From Alistipes sp. (GTDB lineage Bacteria > Bacteroidota > Bacteroidia > Bacteroidales > Rikenellaceae): a stretch of 7,546 bases of DNA. The notes below the pieces were generated by a model. It had not been told where the DNA came from and did not search any database. It saw only the letters and a program-made list of their open reading frames with translations. The stretch spans positions 1 to 7,546 of the forward strand of contig JAFOYS010000323.1 of assembly GCA_017391435.1 (NCBI GenBank). Direction: 5' to 3'. Numbering within the stretch: position 1 is the stretch's first letter; every line of letters starts with the position of its first letter. This document shows positions 1 to 5,623 of this stretch, piece after piece. The translations under genes were made by a program, and so were the position numbers.

Positions 1-1064
1 AGGAGAAGGCAAAGAAGGAGAAGGTTACAGACCCACGCCTGCTCACTGTAATGAAGATGACAAAGATGACCAAGGAGTCTCAGTTCCTTACAAAGGGTAT
101 TGCTATGAAGACCGCGCACCGTGCTACACAGGGATTCTCTATCTCTGCAGACGAGAGCACAATGTGGTTCTCACAGCCTGGTAGCTTTGGTAAGAATCAG
201 CCTGGACTTACAAAGGTTCACGAGAACTATGTTATTCGCCGCAAGGATGGTAAGCGTGAGAGTATGACCCTTCGCTACTTTGGTAATGCAAATGCACTTG
301 CTATTGAGCACGGAAGCGATGGTCAGGATTATATCTGGATTGGAAGTAACGGTACAAAGTACAAGGGCGCTTATGGTCGTACTCGTACTGTATCTCGCTT
401 CCCATTTAAGGCTGAGACCGAGATTAACGACGGCTATGCTGGCGAGAACTACTATATGGGTGGCCAGAGATACTGCTGTCCTGCAGTAAATGTTGAGGCA
501 GATATCCTCGGTATTGTAACTCAGGTTGCTGGTGCTGTGACTGTAAATCTCTATAACCTTAGCGACGCTCGCGCTATGGATGACACTGATGTAAAGCTCA
601 AGACCCAGTATAAGGGTGAGGTTGTAGGTGAGCCTGAGCAGACCGTTGTTCGTACTATCAAGGCAAAGGATATGTCAAATGCAGAGGCTATCAGCTCATT
701 TACTATTCCAAAGCCTGATAAGGAGACTGCAGACCCTGCTAAGGATGTAAACTACTACACCTTCCGCGCTTGGGATGTAGATAAGGACTATGTATACTTT
801 GTTGAGGGTCAGCACAATAAGGGTAGTATGAAGAACGGCGAGAGCAAGGCATTTATTACTGTCTATGACCACGCTGGTCGTATTGCTCTGCCAAAGCGTC
901 GTATACAGTGCGTATTTGACCAGTATCTGCTTGAGTCTCTTCAGATTACACCTGCAGGTTATGCTGATATTGCCGGTATTAAGGTTATCGGTAGCAAGAT
1001 CTATGTGATGTTCTCTGTTAAGAACAGCAAGGGTTTCCGTACTGTAGTAGTTAAGTACGAGTAA
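1..1064 (+). CDS. Helveticin J-like beta-propeller protein (5' end outside window)
   Basis: The reading frame is open to the left edge (first full codon at base 3, Lys-rich residues EKAKKEK then VTDPRLLTV) and ends with TAA at 1062. An internal ATG at 51 has no ribosome-binding site and no signal peptide follows it, so the true start is probably upstream. Read from memory, its segments align in order with helveticin J of Lactobacillus helveticus: the middle block NALAIEH..DYIWIGSN with the following TRTVSRFPF, then a VNVEAD..VTVNLYNL blade, then WDVDKDYVYFVEGQ, and a C-terminal IAGIKVIGSKIYVMF..VVVKYE blade. The visible 353 residues are close to the length of helveticin J (about 330). Helveticin J is a class III bacteriocin, and the family is a repeat-bladed propeller. 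Whether this copy kills, binds a ligand or has a household role cannot be told. Codon use matches the neighbours. The family call is moderate; bactericidal function is not supported by itself. Confidence 0.6.
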   Translation, partial: EKAKKEKVTDPRLLTVMKMTKMTKESQFLTKGIAMKTAHRATQGFSISADESTMWFSQPGSFGKNQPGLTKVHENYVIRRKDGKRESMTLRYFGNANALAIEHGSDGQDYIWIGSNGTKYKGAYGRTRTVSRFPFKAETEINDGYAGENYYMGGQRYCCPAVNVEADILGIVTQVAGAVTVNLYNLSDARAMDDTDVKLKTQYKGEVVGEPEQTVVRTIKAKDMSNAEAISSFTIPKPDKETADPAKDVNYYTFRAWDVDKDYVYFVEGQHNKGSMKNGESKAFITVYDHAGRIALPKRRIQCVFDQYLLESLQITPAGYADIAGIKVIGSKIYVMFSVKNSKGFRTVVVKYE

Positions 1065-1069
1065 ATTGC

Positions 1070-1180
1070 ATTTATAAGGGGTGTCTACTTCCGTTACCTC
1101 ATTTACAGCAATGGGCGGTACGCGTAAGTACAGCCCATCGCTGTAAATATTGGCGAGCGTTGTAAACCCCACCTTAAAAT
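1070..1180. repeat. Long imperfect inverted repeat after the helveticin-like gene
   Basis: It begins about 5 bases after the stop codon. The inner arms are 1101-1116 and 1133-1148 (ATTTACAGCAATGGGC against its complement, 15 of 16 paired). A further GTAC/GTAC pairing at 1118-1121 and 1128-1131 closes a six-base loop. Weaker outer arms (around 1071-1082 and 1167-1179, with GGGG facing CCCC) extend the fold to about 110 nt. There is no T-run directly after the stem, so it is not a textbook intrinsic terminator. It may serve as a 3' end or mRNA stabiliser for the upstream gene, or be a palindromic repeat element. The inner arms are certain from the sequence; the outer pairing is partial. Confidence 0.7.
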
Positions 1181-1252
1181 ACAATTTAGGGGGTGCGAAG
1201 ATTTGGGGACGAGTGATAATTTGAGGAGTAAAAAGTAGTAAAATAGATAGTT

Positions 1253-3283
1253 ATGTCAGTAAAGAAGAGTTTGCCTATTGTTCAGGCCGATGAGTGGCTA
1301 AAACCTGTAGAGGAGGAGATCGTCCTTCGCCATAACCTCTATTTGCAGCGCCTTGAGGCTATTGAGCGCAGTAGTGGCTCTATTGTAGACTATGCAAATG
1401 GCTATCACTACTTCGGTTGGCAGTACGATGATTCGCTCTCGGGCTGGTGGTTTCGTGAGTGGCTTCCAGAGGCATACGATGTCTACATCTTTGGAGACTT
1501 TAATGGTTGGCAGCGTACACAACTCCGACTTGACCGTGATAAGGATGGCGTGTGGAGCATCTTTCTGCCAGAGGCTATGTATGGCTACCGTCTAACACAC
1601 GGCTCGCTCTATAAGCTCCACATTCACGGTGCTAATGGTTGGCTTGACCGCATTCCGGCATATGCTACGCGCGTAGTGCAGGATGATGAGACAAAGAACT
1701 ATACTGCCCAATTCTGGATTGACGAGCCTTTTGATTGGTCAGAGGATAACTTCTCTGCCTCAAAGTGTAATCCGCTGCTTATCTACGAGACGCACATAGG
1801 TATGGCGCAGGAGAAGGAGGGTGTAGGTACTTACCGCGAGTTTGAGACCAAGATACTCCCAAAGGTGCGCCGTGCGGGTTATAATGCCATTCAGGTTATG
1901 GCTATTGCTGAGCACCCATACTATGGCTCGTTTGGCTACCACGTGTCAAACTTCTTTGCCCCTTCGTCTCGCTTTGGTACCCCAGAGGAGCTTAAGTCGC
2001 TTGTCCGCAAGGCTCACTCTATGGGTATTGCCGTGATTATGGATATTGTCCACGCGCACTATGTCAAGAATCTTAACGAGGGTATCAATGAGCTTGATGG
2101 CTCACAACACCACTACTCTAAGGAGGGCGATGCTGGATATCAGCAGTATTGGGACTCTAAGACCTTTGACTACGGCAAGCGAGAGGTAGAGCACTTTTTG
2201 CTCTCAAATGTTAAGTATTGGATGGATGTTTTCCACTTTGACGGCTACCGTTTTGATGGTGTAACATCTATGCTCTATCACCACCACGGATATACAGATT
2301 TTGACTGTCGCGAGAAGTTCTTTGATGCTGGTGTAAACCGCGATGCGATAGTCTACCTAACACTTGCCAATAAGCTGATACACAGCATAAACCCTGCAGC
2401 AATAACCATTGCTGAGGATGTGAGCGGTATGCCGGGTATGTGTAATACTATTGAGGATGGTGGAGTAGGTTTTGACTATCGTCTCGGTATGGCAATTCCA
2501 GACTTCTGGATTAAACTGCTCAAGGATATTCCGGATGAGGATTGGAGCCTTGATGAGATGTGGAGCATTATGACTTCGCGTCTGCCAGGTGTCAAGACTG
2601 TAGCCTATGCCGAGTCGCACGACCAGGCACTTGTGGGCGATAAGACCATAGCCTTCCGTCTTATGGATAAGGAGATGTACTTTGCAATGAATCGTGCATC
2701 TGAAAACCTTGTCGTTGAGCGCGGTATGGCCCTGCATAAGATGATACGCCTGATGACAATAGCTACAGGTGGCGATGCATACCTCAATTTTATGGGTAAC
2801 GAGTTTGGCCATCCTGAGTGGATAGATTTCCCTCGCGAGGGTAACGATTGGAGTTATGCCCACGCGCGTCGTCAGTGGTCACTGGCAACAAACGGTTTTT
2901 TGCGCTATTCACAGCTCGCAGAGTTTGATCGTGCTATGATACGCCTTGTAAAGAAGAATCGTGTGCTGCAGAATGGCTATCCGTGGAAGTGGAATACAGA
3001 CTATGACAATAAGACCCTTGTATTCTCACATCGCAATCTGCTCTTTGTCTTTAATTGGCATACTGAGGCCTCTATTCCAGACTATATAACCGAGGTACCT
3101 CGCCCAGGTAAGTATACAGTAGAGCTTACTACAGACGATCCTCGCTATGGTGGTCTTGGTAGAAATAGTGTTGGCGCAGAGCACTTCTCATATTCTGAGA
3201 AGGATGAGAATGGAAATGTTCACCACTATATTAAAATCTACAATACTGCCAGAACTGCTGTTGTTCTGAAATGGCACCGATGA
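1253..3283 (+). CDS. glgB: 1,4-alpha-glucan (glycogen) branching enzyme, GH13_8 type
   Basis: The 676-residue cytosolic enzyme cuts alpha-1,4 glucan and re-attaches the piece through an alpha-1,6 bond during glycogen synthesis. An N-terminal CBM48-like domain (about 60-160, with WWFREWLP and GDFNGW) precedes the GH13 barrel. Conserved regions are DIVHAHY (264-270), DGYRFDGVTSM with nucleophile Asp335, ITIAED with acid/base Glu388, and AESHDQALVGDKT with Asp457. FMGNEFGHPEW (near 515) and a C-terminal beta domain finish the protein. The pattern and length match the eukaryote-like GH13_8 branching enzymes used by Bacteroidota, not the E. coli type. The start is fixed by an in-frame TAG at 1244-1246; the leader is A-rich with AGTA repeats and no Shine-Dalgarno at usual spacing. 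I saw no convincing promoter in the 188 bases upstream. Region I has Ala268 and Tyr270 where many relatives read HSHA. Function is highly certain. Confidence 0.97.
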   Translation: MSVKKSLPIVQADEWLKPVEEEIVLRHNLYLQRLEAIERSSGSIVDYANGYHYFGWQYDDSLSGWWFREWLPEAYDVYIFGDFNGWQRTQLRLDRDKDGVWSIFLPEAMYGYRLTHGSLYKLHIHGANGWLDRIPAYATRVVQDDETKNYTAQFWIDEPFDWSEDNFSASKCNPLLIYETHIGMAQEKEGVGTYREFETKILPKVRRAGYNAIQVMAIAEHPYYGSFGYHVSNFFAPSSRFGTPEELKSLVRKAHSMGIAVIMDIVHAHYVKNLNEGINELDGSQHHYSKEGDAGYQQYWDSKTFDYGKREVEHFLLSNVKYWMDVFHFDGYRFDGVTSMLYHHHGYTDFDCREKFFDAGVNRDAIVYLTLANKLIHSINPAAITIAEDVSGMPGMCNTIEDGGVGFDYRLGMAIPDFWIKLLKDIPDEDWSLDEMWSIMTSRLPGVKTVAYAESHDQALVGDKTIAFRLMDKEMYFAMNRASENLVVERGMALHKMIRLMTIATGGDAYLNFMGNEFGHPEWIDFPREGNDWSYAHARRQWSLATNGFLRYSQLAEFDRAMIRLVKKNRVLQNGYPWKWNTDYDNKTLVFSHRNLLFVFNWHTEASIPDYITEVPRPGKYTVELTTDDPRYGGLGRNSVGAEHFSYSEKDENGNVHHYIKIYNTARTAVVLKWHR

Positions 3284-3410
3284 TTTTGTCGTGATAGCGT
3301 GCCACCTACGGCACATCCCTTAAAAATCAGTGGCGGCTGTACCTTTTAGTACTATCCGCCACTGATTTTTTACGCGATGCACCGTATCTGACACGCTCTG
3401 ACGACAAAAT
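3283..3410. repeat. 128-nt near-palindrome directly after glgB
   Basis: Two arms of about 60 bases face each other. The outer ends are a perfect 10-bp inverted repeat (ATTTTGTCGT at 3283-3292, ACGACAAAAT at 3401-3410). The middle matches in roughly 20 of 29 positions, and the inner 15 bp are perfect. A GTAC/GTAC pair near 3339 and 3349 closes the tip. The left arm starts on the last base of the glgB stop codon. Flanking bases show no target-site duplication, so mobility is not demonstrated. It could be a large hairpin serving both converging transcripts, or a fixed MITE-like element. Confidence 0.85.
3322..3371 (+). terminator. Probable bidirectional intrinsic terminator for glgB
   Basis: This is the core of the 128-nt palindrome: a perfect 15-bp stem (3322-3336 with 3356-3370), GC-rich toward the loop (GTGGCGG/CCGCCAC), with an A-tract on its left foot and a run of six T at 3366-3371 on its right foot. 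That layout suits termination on both strands, as expected between converging genes. The position 39 bases after the glgB stop fits a glgB terminator. Read-through from dacA on the other strand would also meet it. Confidence 0.8.
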
Positions 3411-3429
3411 GGGCGGTACTAAAAGTAGT

Positions 3430-3492
3430 GAAATTAAGGAGGTTAATGAGTTTAGGGAGAAAATCACTAACTTCACTAATCTCCTTAAATTC
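3430..3492. repeat. 63-nt imperfect inverted repeat in the convergent gap
   Basis: The left arm from 3430 (GAAATTAAGGAGG...) pairs with the right arm ending at 3492; 17 of the first 20 positions are complementary and pairing continues past a one-base bulge to about 25 bp. The loop is around GGAGAAAAT. It contains no ORF. It lies between two longer palindromes and could be part of the same 3'-end region. The AAGGAGG in the left arm looks like a Shine-Dalgarno, but no gene follows it. Confidence 0.65.
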
Positions 3493-3530
3493 TTTATTTA
3501 GAGGAGAGACTCCGTCTGTAAGTGTTTATT

Positions 3531-3651
3531 CGGATTTAGGTTGGCCATCGTAGATGGTACAATGGAAAAGAGAGATTGCTTGCCAAGTTTACTTGAGCAA
3601 AAGCATATCTCTCTTTTTTATTGTAGTAGCCGCAAGGCTATCCTAAATCCG
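3531..3651. repeat. 121-nt near-palindrome, candidate structured RNA or MITE-like element
   Basis: The outer arms are a perfect 10-bp inverted repeat, CGGATTTAGG (3531-3540) and CCTAAATCCG (3642-3651). Inside, the arms stay alignable with small bulges to the tip: TACAAT facing ATTGTA, AAAAGAGAGAT facing ATCTCTCTTTT, then TGCTT facing AAGCA. The terminal stem is CAAGT-TT-ACTTG at 3584-3595. About 50 of 60 arm positions match. Bases outside the arms show no target-site duplication. No credible protein is encoded. Its transcription and role are unknown; it lies downstream of dacA on the minus strand and downstream of glgB on the plus strand. Confidence 0.8.
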
Positions 3652-3664
3652 CATCAGCACGGAA

Positions 3665-3717
3665 GAAAAACGAAGTTTTTCATAAAGTTTTTGGTGAAGC
3701 TTTTTTCAAAAAGCTTC
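3665..3717 (-). terminator. Paired compact hairpins downstream of dacA
   Basis: Reading from dacA, the first hairpin is a perfect 10-bp stem (3708-3717 with 3696-3705, GAAGCTTTTT and complement) with a two-base loop. The second is a perfect 7-bp stem (3675-3681 with 3665-3671, GAAAAAC and GTTTTTC) with a three-base loop. They lie 28 and 64 bases after the dacA stop. The T-runs lie within the stems, not cleanly after them, so the terminator call rests on position and on stem quality. Confidence 0.55.
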
Positions 3718-3744
3718 GGTACTCGCTTTCTGCGAAGCAAACAG

Positions 3745-4509
3745 TTACTGACCCAGAGCCTTTTTAAGTGCGCCGGCAAACTTCTGTGGGTCAATGTTGT
3801 GTTTGAGTTGTCCGTTCTTGGCAATTGAGATGCTGCCTGTCTCTTCAGAGACGACAACAATAACGGCATCTGTAAGCTCGCTCATACCTATAGCAGAGCG
3901 GTGTCGTGTGCCGTAATCCTTCGGAACATCGGACTGTGTTACCGGTAGGATGCACTTTGCAGCCACAATGTGGTTGTCTTCAATAATCACAGCACCGTCG
4001 TGGAGAGGTGCATTCTTAAAGAAGATATTTTTGAGCAGTGAGACCGAGATATTTGCGTCAAGGGTAATGCCGTTTTCGATAACAAACATCAGATCGTCTC
4101 TTTGGCGGATGACAATCAGTGCACCGGTCTTTGTGTTGCTCATATCCAGACAGGCAGAGACTATCGGAGAGGTGTTTATAGCCTCCTTTTTGCGGACAGA
4201 GGAGAACATTCGTGAGATGAAGTCAAACTCCTTCTGACGCATACCGATAAGCTGTAAGAAACGGCGAATCTCTGGCTGGAAGATAATTATTAGGGCAATA
4301 ACTCCTACGCTGATTACCTGACCGAGTATAGACGATAGTAGCTCCATATTCAGAGCTCGGACCATTACCCACGCAATAATGATGATAATGATTCCGAAGA
4401 AGATATAGGGAGCACTAGTACCCCTTGTGGCGCGATAGATGCTATACATCAGACACGCCACAAGGAATATGTCAATAAAGTCAATCAGTGTAAATGGAAT
4501 AAAGCCCAT
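3745..4509 (-). CDS. dacA: Diadenylate cyclase, CdaA/DacA type (membrane c-di-AMP synthase)
   Basis: The 254-residue membrane enzyme condenses two ATP into cyclic di-AMP. Three N-terminal membrane segments are visible (about 10-25, 34-52 and 60-77), followed by the conserved FQPEIRR linker (77-83). The cytosolic DAC domain (about 105-230) holds GALIVI (129-134), the catalytic DGA motif (171-173, in PLHDGAVII) and the RHR motif (202-204, in GTRHRSAIG). This is the full usual architecture and length of CdaA. It starts 18 bases after the stop of the OmpH-like gene, so the two are probably co-transcribed; no separate promoter was seen. In the Firmicutes CdaA is paired with the regulator CdaR; no CdaR-like gene is present here. 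c-di-AMP is linked in other bacteria to potassium balance and cell-wall stress, which would fit an envelope-gene neighbour, but that link is inference. Confidence 0.95.
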   Translation of the reverse strand: MGFIPFTLIDFIDIFLVACLMYSIYRATRGTSAPYIFFGIIIIIIAWVMVRALNMELLSSILGQVISVGVIALIIIFQPEIRRFLQLIGMRQKEFDFISRMFSSVRKKEAINTSPIVSACLDMSNTKTGALIVIRQRDDLMFVIENGITLDANISVSLLKNIFFKNAPLHDGAVIIEDNHIVAAKCILPVTQSDVPKDYGTRHRSAIGMSELTDAVIVVVSEETGSISIAKNGQLKHNIDPQKFAGALKKALGQ

Positions 4510-4527
4510 TTAGAGTCTGTTTTTAGA

Positions 4528-5118
4528 TTATTTCTCGCTCTTTGCAGCAGCCTTGTCAGCAGCGTAGAGCTGGTTAACCTTGTCAAGGACAATAGAGGTG
4601 ATATCGAGATCGTCAGATGCATCAAGAAGCGCAGTTGCGTTTACAATCATCTTGTATGCGCCATCAGCGTTAATCTCGTCAATAGCACGCTGCATAAGGT
4701 CAGCCATACGGTTCTGGAACACCATATTCTCCTCCTCAAGTGCGCGGAGCTGCTTCTGAGCACTCTCCTGATATGCTGCTACACGCTTCTGGATATCCTG
4801 CTCCTTGCGCTGTGCCTCAATAGTGGTGATAAGACCCTTCTGGTACTTCTCCTGAAGCTGTACCATCTCGTTCTGAAGCTTCTGCTCCTTCTCAGCAAGG
4901 CTCTTCTGAGTCTTCTCGTTCTTAGTCTGGAGAGCTACACCCTCAGTCTTGAAGATCTCTGACTCAGCAAAAACTGCGTCTGTTCTTACAAATGCGAGGT
5001 CTGATGCGCCAACCTCGGTCTTAGCCTCAGCCTTGCTCTCAGTTGTAGATGTCTTTGGTGCGTTGTTGCAGCTTACAGCAAGAGTGAGTGCCAAGGCTGC
5101 GAAAAGTACTTTTTTCAT
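4528..5118 (-). CDS. OmpH/Skp-like periplasmic chaperone, predicted lipoprotein
   Basis: The 196-residue protein starts with a lipoprotein signal (MKK, hydrophobic core, LAVSC with Cys17 as the acylation site), then a Thr/Lys/Glu/Ala-rich linker (about 18-38). The OmpH domain follows: a first strand LAFVRTD (41-47), a long charged heptad-rich coiled coil (about 60-140), and the C-terminal segment GAYKMIV...LDITSIVLDKVNQLY (153-185). Skp/OmpH family trimers hold unfolded outer-membrane proteins in jellyfish-like tentacles. The usual Skp is soluble; this one should be anchored by lipid. It has a -7 box about 40 bases upstream and dacA 18 bases downstream. Family assignment is strong by architecture; client proteins are unknown. 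Confidence 0.85.
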   Translation of the reverse strand: MKKVLFAALALTLAVSCNNAPKTSTTESKAEAKTEVGASDLAFVRTDAVFAESEIFKTEGVALQTKNEKTQKSLAEKEQKLQNEMVQLQEKYQKGLITTIEAQRKEQDIQKRVAAYQESAQKQLRALEEENMVFQNRMADLMQRAIDEINADGAYKMIVNATALLDASDDLDITSIVLDKVNQLYAADKAAAKSEK

Positions 5119-5158
5119 AAAAAATATCTGTTTTTAGTTAAATTTTGCATTCAAACTA

Positions 5159-5166
5159 CAAAGATA
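5159..5166 (-). promoter_or_regulatory. Bacteroidota-type -7 box for the OmpH-dacA unit
   Basis: On the minus strand this reads TATCTTTG, a match to TAnnTTTG. Transcription would start near 5152, leaving an A/T-rich leader of roughly 35 nt before the ATG at 5118. I see no matching TTG -33 element at the usual 19-21-base spacing, so the call rests on the -7 box and its position. Confidence 0.6.
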
Positions 5167-5205
5167 GTAATTTTTCGGTTAAAACTACCGTTCGGGTATG
5201 AAAAT

Positions 5206-5544
5206 TTAAAATTCCTCCAATCTGTAGTGCCCTCCAGCGTCAAGAATCATATCAAGCGCACTCTTAAATACCGCATCAGCCTCGGTAGCCGAACAGCCTA
5301 CTCCGTAGCCACAACGCTCGTAGATGGCAGTAGGTAGCTGCTCGACACTTACTCTGTAGTGGCCTGCCATAAGCTCTGTATCCTCTCGGTCAACTATCGC
5401 TCGGCGCTCAAAGTCCCTCTGAGGAGAGTTGTCATAGTCGCACTTATACTCCACGACAAGTCTCTTGCGAATATCAATAGATGCGTATAACTCAATCTGT
5501 ACTGGACAGTCACTATCTGTAGAGAATAGATTTTTCTCGTTCAT
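5206..5544 (-). CDS. Small protein of unknown function (112 aa)
   Basis: I do not recognise the family. The protein is acidic, soluble-looking and has no signal peptide or membrane segment. It starts MNEKNLF, runs through predicted strand-rich sequence (IELYASIDIRKRLVVEYKCDY, about 17-37), a charged stretch RRAIVDRED (47-55), and a C-terminal helix (about 86-102) ending GGHYRLEEF. Cysteines lie at 13, 35, 78 and 84, the last two in CGYGVGC, which alone do not make a known metal site. Evidence that it is real: its own -7 box sits at the right distance upstream, the divergent intergenic region is short, and codon use matches the neighbours. Its stop is 87 bases before the OmpH start, which has its own -7 box. 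VEQLPTAIYER suggests a small domain where helices follow strands, but no function is assigned. Confidence 0.75.
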   Translation of the reverse strand: MNEKNLFSTDSDCPVQIELYASIDIRKRLVVEYKCDYDNSPQRDFERRAIVDREDTELMAGHYRVSVEQLPTAIYERCGYGVGCSATEADAVFKSALDMILDAGGHYRLEEF

Positions 5545-5571
5545 ATCGGGTTTATGTTCTGATTATATCTA

Positions 5572-5600
5572 CAAATATAGTGTTTTTCTTGCGAAAACAA
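5572..5600 (-). promoter_or_regulatory. Promoter for the 112-aa gene
   Basis: On the minus strand the -7 box TATATTTG lies at 5579-5572, with a TTG -33 candidate at 5600-5598, 18 bases upstream. The predicted start is near 5566, giving a leader of about 20-25 nt before the ATG at 5544. The -33 spacing is slightly short of the common range. Confidence 0.6.
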
Positions 5601-5619
5601 TCCATTTTGGTTATATTTG
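5589..5619 (+). promoter_or_regulatory. Promoter for ispE, predicted leaderless transcript
   Basis: TTG at 5589-5591 is followed after 20 bases by TATATTTG at 5612-5619, the expected Bacteroidota -33/-7 arrangement. The -7 box ends only four bases before the ispE ATG at 5624, so transcription should start at or within a base or two of the start codon. The -33 region is interleaved with that of the opposite promoter. Confidence 0.75.
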
Positions 5620-5623
5620 TAGT

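Larger units (their letters stand above)
5569..5622. repeat. Perfect 11-bp inverted repeat spanning the divergent promoters
   Basis: CTACAAATATA (5569-5579) and TATATTTGTAG (5612-5622) are exact reverse complements separated by 32 bases. Each arm contains one of the two divergent -7 boxes plus three bases beyond. The match is longer than the 8-base promoter consensus requires. It may be only a promoter consequence, or a site for a regulator or supercoil-sensitive pairing. Confidence 0.8.

Noticed and set aside
696..1184. 162-codon open frame antisense to the helveticin-like gene
   Set aside because: It lies fully opposite a well-supported coding frame and runs through the intergenic hairpin. 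The protein has no recognisable motif, and the openness follows from the codon bias of the plus-strand gene.
1198..1205. glgB promoter with AAGATTTG as -7 box
   Set aside because: It is one base off TAnnTTTG and lacks a TTG at the proper distance, so support is too weak.
2357..2863. 168-codon open frame antisense to glgB
   Set aside because: It covers the catalytic core of glgB on the other strand, has low-complexity His/Thr/Ile content and no promoter. It is a codon-bias shadow.
3430..3650. CRISPR-like array
   Set aside because: The repeats are inverted, of different sequence and size, and there are no evenly spaced direct repeats or cas genes.
3283..3651. MITE insertions proven by target-site duplications
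   Set aside because: Flanks of both long palindromes were read for direct repeats and none longer than chance was found, so only the inverted repeats are claimed.
3541..3828. 95-codon frame across the convergent gap
   Set aside because: It runs through both arms of the 121-nt palindrome and into the dacA 3' end, starts without any leader signal and has no recognisable motif.
5465..5623. 53-residue N-terminal extension of IspE from an upstream ATG
   Set aside because: It would overlap the divergent gene and promoters, and IspE homologues begin at the residues matching ATG 5624.
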